Positions 19,662-29,626 are shown, counted from the first letter of the stretch. The stretch: 64,000 bases of DNA from Gammaproteobacteria bacterium (GCA_022820625.1 JAJEFE010000090.1:1-64000), one strand, 5' to 3'. Notes: generated by a model not told the origin, from the sequence alone. Program-made: numbers and translations.

Positions 19662-21964
19662 CGCTCGGCATCCATCACGTTTCTGGCAAAGAAGTCGGCA
19701 AGCTTGCGGATGAAGTAGTCCTCGCCCACGCCAGTGTAGCCGTGGCCCTCTTCCGGCAGCACCACCTGGTCGTGGTCGATGCCGGCATCGATCAGTGCGC
19801 GGCTCATGCGCATGAATTCCGGGAAGGTCGCGAAGTCCGCCAGGCCGCCCACGAGCATCAGCCTGCCCTTCACCTGCGGCGCCAGCCGGTAGGGGGTTGC
19901 GAAATCGTAGGCGTCCTTGGAACGCTCCGGCAAGTCGAGGTAGGGCTCGTACAGGAGTGACGCATAGGGGTTGTAACCCGGTGCGCTGGAGACCGCCGCG
20001 CGGTACAGGTCCGGCGCCTGGGCCAGGGCCGCAAAGGCGTAGTAACCGCCCCAGGAATGCCCCCAGATGCCGACGCGGTCGAGGTCCATGAAGGGGTGCC
20101 GTTCGCCGAGTTGGCGGATGGCCGCGGCATGGTCGGCGATCTCGTTCTTGCCCCAGCTCCGGTAGATGACATCCTGGAACGCCTTGGAGCGCTCTGGTGT
20201 GCCGCGTCCGTCCAGGGTGACGACCACGTAGCCGAGTTGCGCCATGGCGCGCGGCAGGTTCTGCGTTTTCGACAGGCCGAGCGAAAAGGTCCGGTCGGTC
20301 GCCACGATCTGGGGGCCGGCATAGAGGTATTCGAGAACCGGATACTTCTTTCCGGGGTCGAAATCGTAAGGCCTGTGCATGACTCCCCAGAGATCGGTCT
20401 CGCCGTCGGCGGCCTTGACGCTGAATTCCAGGGTCGGTGTCCAGCCCAGCGAATCCAGCGCTGAAGTATCCGCTTCCGCCAGGGTGCGGATCAGGGCTCC
20501 GTCGGCGGCGCGCAGGTCGACCCGGGGCGCTCTGCCGGGACTGGAATGCGTGTCGACGAAGTATGCGAGCGACGGGGAAAACTTTACGGCATGCTGGCCT
20601 TCGCCCTCCGTCAGCCGCTCCATGGCGCCGCCGTCGAGAGCCACCCGGTACAGGTGCGTATCGTAGACCCGGGGACGCTCCCCGTGGGCCGTGAAGTACA
20701 CCCAGCCGTTCTCCTGGTCGATCTTCCGCACCTCCAGAACGGGGAATTGGCCCCGGGTCAATTGACGCTCGAGACGCCCGTCGTTGCGGTACAGGTAGAG
20801 GTGATTCCAGCCGTCCCGGGTCGACTCCCAGATAAAGCCGTCACCGTCCGGCAGGGCCGTGAAGCCGGTGTTGCCGAAGGAGATGACATCGTGCTGGATC
20901 TTGACGAAGGTTTCCGCCGTCTCGGTGAACAGGATGCGCACCGACCCGTCCAGGGCGTTCGCCGCCATGATGTCCACCGACTTGAAGTCCCGGGAAAAGC
21001 GCGCGAACAGCGCTTCCGACGAGTCGGGCAGCCAGCCGAGCAGGTTGAAGTAGCGGTTTTCCGTATCCACGTCGATGGCGATTCGCTCTCCGGACAGGAT
21101 GTGCAGGATGTACGGCCGCACATGATCGAGGTGACCTCCGGCTGTGGCGAAGGGCCGCGGGATGGTGCGTTCGATGGTTTCCATGTAGCGCAGTTCCCCC
21201 TTGCGGGGCAGTTTCGAGCGGTCGGTGAGGGTCGCGAAGAGCTTCAGGCTGTCCGGCGACCAGGGGGTGAACGGCACATAGACAATCGTAATGCCGGCCC
21301 CGAGGGTAAGGCGCGTGCTCTCCACGTCCCAGGCATCGTCGAAGGTACCGTCCGTGGTGAGCGCGTGCGTGCTGCCGTCCGCCGCCGAGCGCAGGGCCAC
21401 GTTGTCGTCGACCAGGGTGGCGTACCACTTGCCGTCCGGGGACAGCACCTCCGGCGAAGGGATCGCCATCCCGAAATAGCCGCGGCGCGGAAAGGTGCCC
21501 GGCCGCACGCCGGCGGCGACCGTAGCCGCGGGCGCGGGCTGTTCCTCGACCTGGTAGGTTGCCAAATCCAGGCTGAACCGGCGCCCTTCCAGGGAGAAGG
21601 TCGCCGCGGCGCCATCGGGAGTCAACTGGAAGGTCTCGAAGGGCACCCCGGCATAAGGCGGTTCGTGGCCAATTGACGCGGCGATGGCGGCCCGCAGGCG
21701 CTGCACATCGAACAGCGGCTCCAGGGCGTCGGCGGCCGGGTCCACGCGCCAGATCACCCGGTTGGCCGGCCCGCCGTCGGCGTACCAGAAGCTCGAGCCG
21801 TCGGCGAGCCAGTTGGGCTCGATGGAGGCGCCCTTCACCAGCGCGGCGAAGTCGAGATACTGCTCGAACACCGCCTGCCGGCTGTCCGCCGCCGCGGCCA
21901 TGCCCGCCAGCGGGATCAGTAACGCAAAACCAAGCGCCGCCCGCATTCGTCTGTAGTTTTCCAT
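19658..21964 (-). CDS. S9 DPP-IV-like peptidase
   Basis: Signal peptide; ASIEPNWLADGSSFWY; VGIWGHSWGGYYAFAAL; LVGGLADFATFPEF; EEGHGYTG. Confidence 0.9.
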   Translation of the reverse strand: MENYRRMRAALGFALLIPLAGMAAAADSRQAVFEQYLDFAALVKGASIEPNWLADGSSFWYADGGPANRVIWRVDPAADALEPLFDVQRLRAAIAASIGHEPPYAGVPFETFQLTPDGAAATFSLEGRRFSLDLATYQVEEQPAPAATVAAGVRPGTFPRRGYFGMAIPSPEVLSPDGKWYATLVDDNVALRSAADGSTHALTTDGTFDDAWDVESTRLTLGAGITIVYVPFTPWSPDSLKLFATLTDRSKLPRKGELRYMETIERTIPRPFATAGGHLDHVRPYILHILSGERIAIDVDTENRYFNLLGWLPDSSEALFARFSRDFKSVDIMAANALDGSVRILFTETAETFVKIQHDVISFGNTGFTALPDGDGFIWESTRDGWNHLYLYRNDGRLERQLTRGQFPVLEVRKIDQENGWVYFTAHGERPRVYDTHLYRVALDGGAMERLTEGEGQHAVKFSPSLAYFVDTHSSPGRAPRVDLRAADGALIRTLAEADTSALDSLGWTPTLEFSVKAADGETDLWGVMHRPYDFDPGKKYPVLEYLYAGPQIVATDRTFSLGLSKTQNLPRAMAQLGYVVVTLDGRGTPERSKAFQDVIYRSWGKNEIADHAAAIRQLGERHPFMDLDRVGIWGHSWGGYYAFAALAQAPDLYRAAVSSAPGYNPYASLLYEPYLDLPERSKDAYDFATPYRLAPQVKGRLMLVGGLADFATFPEFMRMSRALIDAGIDHDQVVLPEEGHGYTGVGEDYFIRKLADFFARNVMDAER

Positions 21965-22107
21965 GGAATTTAATCCTCGTCTGTGGTCAGAACGGGCACT
22001 GAACGCGCTGTTTGGCACCGCTACGCCAATTGACGTAAACCGACCGTCCTTACCTCAGCCGGAGGCTCGAGCCTGTGCGTTTCGGTGGGCAGCCGGCACC
22101 GGGCCGG

Positions 22108-22749
22108 TCAATTCAGCTCGGCCACCATCAGGCCCGCCAGTTCGCGGGACAGGCGAAACCGCTCCCTCGAGCCGAGCCCGACAGCCAGCAGGCGGTCGAG
22201 ACCCTCCCGCTCCAGTCCCGGGAACACACGGCTCCGTGCCGCGTGAACCGGTTCCCCCTGCGCGCTGTCGCCGGCAATCCAGATCACCACCCCGTCCCGG
22301 GCATTCCAGGTCCAGACTTCGCGCACGCCCATGCGGAAGTACGGGACGAGCCTCCGGTGAGAGTTCGCACTCCGGTGGAATTCCACAACCAGGTCCGGCA
22401 TGGGATGCCCTTTCCGCGTATCGAGATAGATATCTCCGGCAGGTGGCTTAAGACCGAGTTCACCGGCCCGGCTCGCGCGCACCGGATCGACGAAGACGGA
22501 TGTATCGGGCTCGAACACGCCGTCAGGGCTCAACAGGCGCGTGGACAGGGCCAGGTGCTGTGTCGGCATGCGTCCCGCATCCGCGAGCGCGGACTCCATG
22601 TGGATGAACAGGCGCGTGGTCAGCAAGGATTGGGAGTCGTGGGCGAGCCCCCTTGCGGCAACGAATTCAGCCACGCCGCGGGCCGTTTCGTACCGGCAGC
22701 GGGGCGCCTTGTCATGCTCGGTCAGGCGATCGAAAAGAAACCTGGGCAT
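22108..22749 (-). CDS. Uma2-family (DUF820) putative endonuclease
   Basis: EPDTSVFVD, MPDLVVEFHRSANSHRRLVPYFRMGVREVWTWN resemble the Uma2/DUF820 restriction-endonuclease-like fold; start uncertain. Confidence 0.72.
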   Translation of the reverse strand: MPRFLFDRLTEHDKAPRCRYETARGVAEFVAARGLAHDSQSLLTTRLFIHMESALADAGRMPTQHLALSTRLLSPDGVFEPDTSVFVDPVRASRAGELGLKPPAGDIYLDTRKGHPMPDLVVEFHRSANSHRRLVPYFRMGVREVWTWNARDGVVIWIAGDSAQGEPVHAARSRVFPGLEREGLDRLLAVGLGSRERFRLSRELAGLMVAELN

Positions 22750-22959
22750 GGAAACTTCAATGCGGGCCGGATGGCCGCGATAGGAGACTTTGGTCACCGT
22801 GGAACTGCTCGATGTCCAAGTGAGCATCCATCATACGGAGGGCCTTTTCGGTACGGAACGAACCTGGCCGAATTCGCCGTCTAGTTGCTGCCAACCTCTC
22901 ACAGGCAATACCACCTTGGCGTCAGATGACCCGCGCAAACCGCACCGGCGCTGCCCCGG

Positions 22960-23415
22960 GGTGACTTATATCCGGAGGCGCTACGGCAGGAGATCGATGC
23001 GGTCAACAGGCGCGTCTACGACACCCTGAACAACGGCGTCTACAAGTCGGGCTTCGCCATGACCCAGGAAGCCTACGAGGCGGCCGTCCATCCCCTGTTC
23101 GAAACCCTCGACTGGCTCGAAGGGCTCCTCGAAGGCTCGAGCTACCTGGTCGGCAATACGCTGACCGAGGCGGACTGGCGGCTGTTCCCCACCCTGGTCC
23201 GGTTCGATGCCGTCTACCACGGCCATTTCAAATGCAATCTCCGCCGCCTCGTCGACTATCCCAACCTCTGGGCCCATACGAGGCGCCTGTACGCCATGCC
23301 CGGTATCGCGGAAACCGTGTTTCTCGACCACATCGAGCGGCACTACTACGGCAGCCACGCCATCATCAATCCCACCCGGGTCGTGCCCGCGGGGCCGGAG
23401 ATTTCACTCGCATAG
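22960..23415 (+). pseudogene. N-terminally truncated xi-class glutathione S-transferase / glutathionyl-hydroquinone reductase remnant
   Basis: Continuous frame from 22960 reads GDLYPEALRQEIDAVNRRVYDTLNNGVYKSGFAMTQEAYEAAV...LVGNTLTEADWRLFPTLVRFDAVYHGHFKCN, typical of the C-terminal half; N-terminal thioredoxin-like half absent upstream. Confidence 0.8.
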
Positions 23416-23690
23416 CGGCGCCTCTTCCGGATCGGCGATCGTCTTGTGGCCACCGGCATCGAAACCGGGGTGTATGAATGCGCGTCGATTCATCTAACAT
23501 TGCATCGATTTTCGGGGCTTACTCCAGGGCGCTCGAACATAGCAGAGTGTTCTCGAACGCATGTTCGACGGCGTCTACCAGACCAGTATGGGCTTCGACT
23601 TGGAGGGGCTGCGCGCGGTGAAGCCAGGCCGATTCTCGGGGATTGTCTGCGCACATGGTGGAACCGCCGAGATAGGCCGGAGTCCCGGAT

Positions 23691-24298
23691 TTAGCCGGAT
23701 CCTTTCAGAAAGTAGAACCCGCCGGCCGGTTCGGGGCCGGGGTGTACGCGGGCGGCCGTGGCCAGTTGGTGGCGCGCGGCACGGTGGGGCGTGATGTAGT
23801 CCTTCAGCGCCGGGGCCAAGGCGCCGCCCGGCCGCCTGATGTAGTGGCGGGTTTCGCCGGTGCGCTTGTCGTAGGTGCCGATCGAGCCGCCGGCCGCGTA
23901 CAGGGCGCCGTCCACCTGCTCGTAGAAGATGAGCCCACGCTCAGGATCGTCCCGGAAGTGGTTGATCGGCCGGAACCCCGCCCCGGGGCGCGACGCCGAG
24001 GCCTCGGGCGCCGGGATCAGCACCACGCGGTCGCCGTTGAACCCGAACTGGTAGACCGTGTTTTTCGTGCCGTCGTGCATGGCGACGCCGTAGAGGAAGC
24101 GCCCGTCCGCCGACCACATTCCCCCCGTGACGCCCTCGGGCATGGCCGACACGTTGGTCATGGCGCCGGATTGCCGGTCCATCACCCAGAGGTCGTCCGG
24201 CTTTCCTCGATATTCCAATCCGAAGAGCCGGCAGCCCGCGAGGCAAGGGCCATCGCCGCGGCGGCCAGCAACACCGTGAGGCGGGAACGATGGGTCAT
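23691..24298 (-). pseudogene. Disrupted exported beta-propeller protein
   Basis: Signal peptide MTHRSRLTVLLAAAAMALASRAAGSSDW starting at 24298 lies in a different frame from the propeller-like segment DLWVMDRQSGAMTNVSAMPEGVTGGMWSADGRFLYGVAMHDG (23691-24218). Confidence 0.65.
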
Positions 24299-24457
24299 GG
24301 TCGAACCTTCATGCGCGATCGGTCGTGGTCCGGCGAGGGCCCTGCATGCTCAGACGCACAAAAACGACCGCAACCCCATCCGGCTCCGGGACCGGAAGCC
24401 ACTGGCCGAACCGGTCAATCCCACGGGACGACCGGACAGGTACCCGCCGACTCCCCG

Positions 24458-26647
24458 TCAGTCCGGATTTTCCGCGCGTGGAACGGCCGGCAGTTCCAGA
24501 TACGACCCGTCCGTGCCGCCCCGGTGCACACCGATGGTCGGGACGATGTTGTCCTCTGCATCGGGCCGGTTCCGCGGCGACAGTTCGGGGTGCAGGTCGT
24601 AGTCCGGCCAGTCGGCCGCCGCGATCGACAGGCGCACGCTGTGGCCCGCCCTGAAGAGCCAGGAGGTGGGGTGCAGCGATGTCGTCACCCGGACCACCGC
24701 GCCGTCGGCGAAGACGCCGTCGGTGTAGTCGGCCTCGCGGAATCCGTGCCAGGGCAGGTCCGGCCTGACGTCGATGCCGGGGTTGCCGGGGATCTGCAGG
24801 TCGTTGTCCACCAGGCGGTCGAAACCGGCGCGGTGGTGGTGTTCGGTGACGAGGACGGCGTTGCCTTTCGGGTCGATGTCTTCCAGATAGAAGTAGAGGT
24901 CCCCGTGGTCGGCGGTGGAGGAAACGGCAACGCTGACGATGGGGTGGCCCGTTACTTCCATGTCTGCTGCGAGCGGCGCGCTGGTGTAGGTGAGCGCCTG
25001 CTCGTCCTTTTCGGTGCGGAAGGGGATGTCGTCGGGAAAGCCGAACATCTGCTGGCGCGAACGGCCGAAGGTGTCGGCGTTGAACGGGGGTTTGCCCTTC
25101 ATGGCATTGGCCACCGAGATCTGTGCGGCGTCCACCGGCGGCCCGAAAGTTCCGTCGTGGGTGAAATCGGCGGTGTAGTCGTCGCGCCCTGACTCGCCGG
25201 GCTCCCGCGCCAGAATATTGGCGCCGGCCAGGTAGAACCGTGTCGGCACGGCCCGTTCCAGCGGCCAGGACGGTTCCGCGCGCCAGCCCTCGTTCTGCAC
25301 GAAGATGTACACCGGCGGTTCCTCGTCGATGCCGTTGCGCACCCCTTTCAGCCAGCGGTCGAACCAGCGCAGCGCCTCGCCCAGGTAGGTTTCCGTGTAA
25401 ACGTTCTCCCGCTCCGGGTCGGCGCCGACCCGCCCGGAAGCGGGCGGCGAGATGCCCTGGTGGTACATCGGCCAGGCCGATATCCGGGACGGATTGGTGG
25501 GCTCGAGGGTGGCATAGACCTCGAACGAACTGCGCGCGAAGGCATCCCACCAGCCAGCGAAGTTGTAGATCGCCACCCCGGACTCGATGACGGCGGGCAG
25601 CATGCCCCAGTTGAGCTCGGCGGAGATCAGGCCATCAGATGGGCGCGGGCTGTCGAAGAAGCGCTGCGAGCGGACGCCGATTACCGCATCGTAGTTGCCC
25701 GGCGCGCCATCCGGATGGGCGATGTGCTCCATGGTGGCGTTGAAGTAGGCGTGTTCCGTGCGCTCGACGCCATCGGGGTAGCGCGGCGGGTTCGCCGGAT
25801 CGACGGGCCAAGGATAGTCGTCGGTGAACCAGCTGTCGCCGTCCGCATCCAAGGGAATCTCGTCGGTGAGTTCGCCGTCTCCGTCCTCGTCGAGCACCGG
25901 CGTCACCGGGGGTATGGGAAAGGTCTCGAACGAGTTGTTGTGGTTGATGAAGTCGGTCATTGCCGTCCACATTTCCCCAAAGGCGTAGGCGAACACGCCG
26001 CCGGGCTGCAGCAGAAACGCATCCCAACCGGTGTGGAAGGGGACGATCGCCTTGAGCGCCTCGGGCTGCGCCGCGGCCACGGCGAACTGCGACCAGCCCT
26101 CGTAGGAGCCGCCGATCATGCCCACGTTGCCGTCGCTCCAGGGCTGGGCGGCAATCCAATCGACGATGGCGCCGCCGTCCTCGACGAACTGCTGGCTCAT
26201 CAGGTCGTTCCAGCCGAAGGACGCGCCGGTGCCGCGCATGTCGGCGGCCACGTAGGCGTAGCCGCGCTTGAGGAAGAACTCCCAGGGAACCAGCGCCACC
26301 TCGCCGGTTTCGGGATCGATCGACGTGCGGTGGTACGGGGTATAGCGGAAGATCACCGGAAAGGCCGTTGGCGCTTCGCCCTTGCCGGCATAGCCGGTCG
26401 GCAACACCGCATCGACGGCGAGGCGCACGCCATCCGCCGCGGCCACGAAGTGCGACCGGCGCTTGTGGCCGGTCCACTCGACCGGGCTGGTGCCCTCTAG
26501 GGACAAGGGGCTGGTCCGCACGTCCGGCAGCGCCGGACTGGCTTCTGCTTCGTCCCCCGGAGCGCCGCCGGCTTCACAGGCGGCCAGCAAAGGAACGCAC
26601 AGCAGGAACCTAGCCATCAGACCGATTGCGCAAGTGGGGGATTGCAT
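24458..26647 (-). CDS. CocE/NonD-family hydrolase (S15-like), predicted lipoprotein
   Basis: LLAACEAGG lipobox; HFVAAADGVRLAVDAVLP; VAADMRGTGASFG; GMIGGSYEGWSQ; C-terminal GHSVRLSIAAADWPDYD. Start may be internal ATG at 26617. Confidence 0.9.
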   Translation of the reverse strand: MQSPTCAIGLMARFLLCVPLLAACEAGGAPGDEAEASPALPDVRTSPLSLEGTSPVEWTGHKRRSHFVAAADGVRLAVDAVLPTGYAGKGEAPTAFPVIFRYTPYHRTSIDPETGEVALVPWEFFLKRGYAYVAADMRGTGASFGWNDLMSQQFVEDGGAIVDWIAAQPWSDGNVGMIGGSYEGWSQFAVAAAQPEALKAIVPFHTGWDAFLLQPGGVFAYAFGEMWTAMTDFINHNNSFETFPIPPVTPVLDEDGDGELTDEIPLDADGDSWFTDDYPWPVDPANPPRYPDGVERTEHAYFNATMEHIAHPDGAPGNYDAVIGVRSQRFFDSPRPSDGLISAELNWGMLPAVIESGVAIYNFAGWWDAFARSSFEVYATLEPTNPSRISAWPMYHQGISPPASGRVGADPERENVYTETYLGEALRWFDRWLKGVRNGIDEEPPVYIFVQNEGWRAEPSWPLERAVPTRFYLAGANILAREPGESGRDDYTADFTHDGTFGPPVDAAQISVANAMKGKPPFNADTFGRSRQQMFGFPDDIPFRTEKDEQALTYTSAPLAADMEVTGHPIVSVAVSSTADHGDLYFYLEDIDPKGNAVLVTEHHHRAGFDRLVDNDLQIPGNPGIDVRPDLPWHGFREADYTDGVFADGAVVRVTTSLHPTSWLFRAGHSVRLSIAAADWPDYDLHPELSPRNRPDAEDNIVPTIGVHRGGTDGSYLELPAVPRAENPD

Positions 26648-26653
26648 GGTTTG

Positions 26654-27220
26654 CTACTCCTCGTTGAAGGTCGCGAGCTTCTTGAATTCGTCCAGTACAT
26701 CGCCGCCGAAGCGCTCGTCGATTTCCCGGCCGACGCTGGGCGGTACGCAGACATCGTCGCGCGCATCCACGGCGCCGGTGATCACGGTCAGCAGCACGGC
26801 GTCTTCTTCGCCGGCATTGCTGAAACCCCGGTAGGCGCCGGGCGGGCACGAGAAGGTGTCCCACTTGCCAAGCGTCACCTTTTCCTCCCCTTCGGGGCCG
26901 ACCCGGAACTCGATGGTGCCGTCGAGCACCACGAAGGTCTCGTAGGTGTTGTCGTGGGCGTGCAGGCAAGGCCCCTGCCCCGGCGGCATGATCGAGACGT
27001 TCATGGTGGTGCCCGCCGCCCCGTAGATCGCCGCCGTCTCGCCGAAGGGATTCTTGGTCTGCTCCATAATGATCGGCCGCAGGTCGCGGGCGAAGATCAC
27101 GTCCATGGCCTCCTGCGGCACCCAGTCGAGGTCCTTGGCCGTGGACATCCGCTTGAGATCCCCGAAGCGCGCCACGCGACTTTGGATCTCCTCGGCGGTC
27201 ATGCTTCTTTTCGCTTCCAT
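26654..27220 (-). CDS. Cupin-domain protein
   Basis: MPPGQGPCLHAHDNTYETFVVLDGTIEFRVG...GAYRGFSNAGEEDAVLLTVI cupin pattern. Confidence 0.85.
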   Translation of the reverse strand: MEAKRSMTAEEIQSRVARFGDLKRMSTAKDLDWVPQEAMDVIFARDLRPIIMEQTKNPFGETAAIYGAAGTTMNVSIMPPGQGPCLHAHDNTYETFVVLDGTIEFRVGPEGEEKVTLGKWDTFSCPPGAYRGFSNAGEEDAVLLTVITGAVDARDDVCVPPSVGREIDERFGGDVLDEFKKLATFNEE

Positions 27221-27262
27221 GTGTCTCCTTTCCTCCTTGGTCTTTTCGATCCGCGTTCCGAC

Positions 27263-28465
27263 TCATCCCCACAGTCGTTGCGTGGCGATGGCCGCGCCGT
27301 CCGCCATGGCCTTCATTTTCGCCCACACCACGTCCGGCGCCACCATGGTGTAGCCCGCGAAGGTGGAGAACCCGCAGTCGGTGTTGGCGACCACCCGCTC
27401 CCGGTCGCCGATCACGTCCACCCAGTGGCAGAGGCGGTTGGCCACCAGCTGCGGGTGCTCCAGCATGTTGGTGGTGACATCGATGACGCCCGGGAACATG
27501 ACCAGGTCGTCGGGCAGCGGCATGTCGCGGAACAGGTCCACCTCGTGGGCGTGGCGCGGATTGGCGCAGGCCAGCGAAAGGCCACCCACGTTGGCCTTGT
27601 AGATGATGGGCAGGATCGACTCCAGGGCGACATCGTCGCAGTGGGGGCCGTCCCAGTTGCCCCAGCAGACGTGCAGGCGCACCCGGTCCTTCGGAATGTT
27701 CGAAAGCGCCTCGTTGAGTGCCGCCACATGCACTTCCATGCGCTGCTGGAACGCCTTCAGGGGCCGGTCGACGAACAGGATCTGGCGCTCCAGGGCGAGG
27801 TCCGGGGCATCGAGCTGCAGGATGTGGCCCCGGGAGACGATGTGTTCGTACTCCCGCCGCAGCTCGCGGGCCAGCGCGAAGACGTAATCCTCGTCCCGCG
27901 GATAGGCCGGGTTGTCCGGATTGCGCAGCAGGGTGGTTGCGAGGATGCCCGGGGTGACAGCGGTGACGAAGGTGCCCGTGAATTGGCTGCTCGCATCCGG
28001 TTCCGCCGCGAGAGCGTCTGCAAACAGGTCGAGTTCCTCCTTCGCCTGGGTCAGTTCCGGGTCGTAGCGCACGGCATCCACGCACTCCGGGGTCGCCCAC
28101 ACGGAAGCGGACTTGCCGGCGGTGGACTGCCCCGCCGAGCGGCTGACCACCAGCTCCGCATAGCCCGGGAACTTGGCGAAATCCGTGACCGTGCCGCGCT
28201 TGGCCTCGCCGCCGAATCCGGTCATCCGGTCCTTGGCGTAGAAGGAAAAGCCGATGCGCGGCAGTTCGCCGTCGCCGGCGATGTCGATGCCCGCTGCCGC
28301 CTGCTCGCGAACCACTTCCCTCAGGCCGCTGAGCACCTCCGCTTGGAACGCGCCGCGGTCAACGTCCTCGCCGGCTTCCATGCGTCCGAGCATGTCGAGC
28401 AGCGCCGGAGCCCGGGGCAGACTGCCGACATGGGTGACCAGTATGCGATCGTCGCTGTGGTGCAT
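27263..28465 (-). CDS. Cobalamin-independent methionine synthase-like (MetE C-terminal family) protein
   Basis: RILVTHVGSLPRAPALLD; RVRLHVCWGNWDGPHCDDV; SLACANPRHAHEVDLF; NTDCGFSTFAG. Confidence 0.85.
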   Translation of the reverse strand: MHHSDDRILVTHVGSLPRAPALLDMLGRMEAGEDVDRGAFQAEVLSGLREVVREQAAAGIDIAGDGELPRIGFSFYAKDRMTGFGGEAKRGTVTDFAKFPGYAELVVSRSAGQSTAGKSASVWATPECVDAVRYDPELTQAKEELDLFADALAAEPDASSQFTGTFVTAVTPGILATTLLRNPDNPAYPRDEDYVFALARELRREYEHIVSRGHILQLDAPDLALERQILFVDRPLKAFQQRMEVHVAALNEALSNIPKDRVRLHVCWGNWDGPHCDDVALESILPIIYKANVGGLSLACANPRHAHEVDLFRDMPLPDDLVMFPGVIDVTTNMLEHPQLVANRLCHWVDVIGDRERVVANTDCGFSTFAGYTMVAPDVVWAKMKAMADGAAIATQRLWG

Positions 28466-28467
28466 GA

Positions 28468-29169
28468 TTATCCCTCCCCGCTTCGGTCCGCTTTGCGGAT
28501 CGTTTCGATGTAGTTGTCGAAATAGGCCATCTTGATGTCGATGGCGCGCTCGGCATCGCCCGCCAGCAGCGCATCCGTCGCATCCACATAGGCCTTCACC
28601 ACCCGGCCCTGGTCAACCGCAGGATGCAGGTTGGCCACCTCGCGGTGCACCAGCCCCAGGTGCAGCCGCTGAATCAGCTTGGTCAGGTAGTGGTTTCCGG
28701 CGATGTCGTGCAGCACGAAGTAGTAATTGGTTACGGCCCTCAAGAGATCGGTAATGGGTGCTTCCGCAAAGGCGCGCACCTCATCCACCGCCGCAAGGAT
28801 GCGTTGGCGATTGGCAGAGTCCTTGAGGGCCGGCACGGCAAGCGTCAGGCTCATGTAAACCACGCCTTTGGCGGCCTGGTAGATCTGCACGATCTCATCC
28901 GCCGAAAGCCGCTTGACCACCGCGCCGCGGTAGGGGCGGATCTCCACCAGCCCTTCGCCGGCGAGCAGGCGCAGCGCCTCGCGGATCGGGCCGACGCCGA
29001 GCCCCGAGTTGGCTGCGACCTCCGCTTCCACCAGCCGGTGCCCGGGCAGGTACAGGCCATTGCGGATGCCTTCCTCAATATGCTCGACCGCGCGTTCCAT
29101 CCGATGCTGCCCCGGGGCTCTCTCCGGGTGCGCAGCACCGCCGCTCCGTATTGGGGTGACACTCGACAT
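28468..29169 (-). CDS. GntR-family transcriptional regulator (FCD type)
   Basis: ANSGLGVGPIREALRLLAGEGLVEIRPYRGAVVKRLSADEIVQIY; C-terminal helical FCD-like region. Confidence 0.9.
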   Translation of the reverse strand: MSSVTPIRSGGAAHPERAPGQHRMERAVEHIEEGIRNGLYLPGHRLVEAEVAANSGLGVGPIREALRLLAGEGLVEIRPYRGAVVKRLSADEIVQIYQAAKGVVYMSLTLAVPALKDSANRQRILAAVDEVRAFAEAPITDLLRAVTNYYFVLHDIAGNHYLTKLIQRLHLGLVHREVANLHPAVDQGRVVKAYVDATDALLAGDAERAIDIKMAYFDNYIETIRKADRSGEG

Positions 29170-29206
29170 GGGCGCATCATACTCGACGCGGCAAAAATAT
29201 CATCCT

Positions 29207-29226
29207 TGAAATCATCAATGATTTCA
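29207..29226. promoter_or_regulatory. Candidate operator upstream of GntR regulator
   Basis: Perfect inverted repeat TGAAATCAT-CA-ATGATTTCA. Confidence 0.5.
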
Positions 29227-29294
29227 TTCAACATTGACCCAATCCATCCGCAGCAACTCCAGACGGCGCACGGGGGACAGCCATTAGATTCCTT

Positions 29295-29626
29295 CTAGTA
29301 CATCTTCAAACTGATATTGACGCATCAGTGGCGACACGCCGTCCGAGAGTGCGTGAACTGCCATATGCTGATCCACGAGGCCCAATCGAGGGCAGGATGC
29401 CCTCGCTCCGGAGGACTTCCGCTCGATGACCGTCCTCAATGGACTCGAGGGAGCAGCTCAATCCACGGGAAGGCAGTTGCCCGCCGCGAGATCCGTCGGA
29501 GCGAGGGCATCCTGCCCTCGATTTGAATCGGGGGGCTCGGTGGAATGACTCGGGAGTTTGAGGCGAGCTAGCAGCTCCGCCGTGCGGAGGCGCGGACTCG
29601 TTATTATCAGATTGATGACGCACTAG
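29295..29626. repeat. MITE-like element, family 1 copy 2, containing an inverted pair of REP-like hairpins
   Basis: Ends in CTAG both sides; first ~110 nt closely match 19422-19535; internal 25-bp perfect inverted repeat 29386-29410 / 29497-29521, each arm itself a hairpin. Confidence 0.75.

Noticed and set aside
26642-28513. 623-aa plus-strand ORF
   Set aside because: Antisense to cupin and MetE-like genes, both with clear family motifs.
29386-29521. CRISPR-like repeats
   Set aside because: Repeats are inverted hairpins inside a TIR-bounded element, without regularly spaced direct repeats or cas genes.
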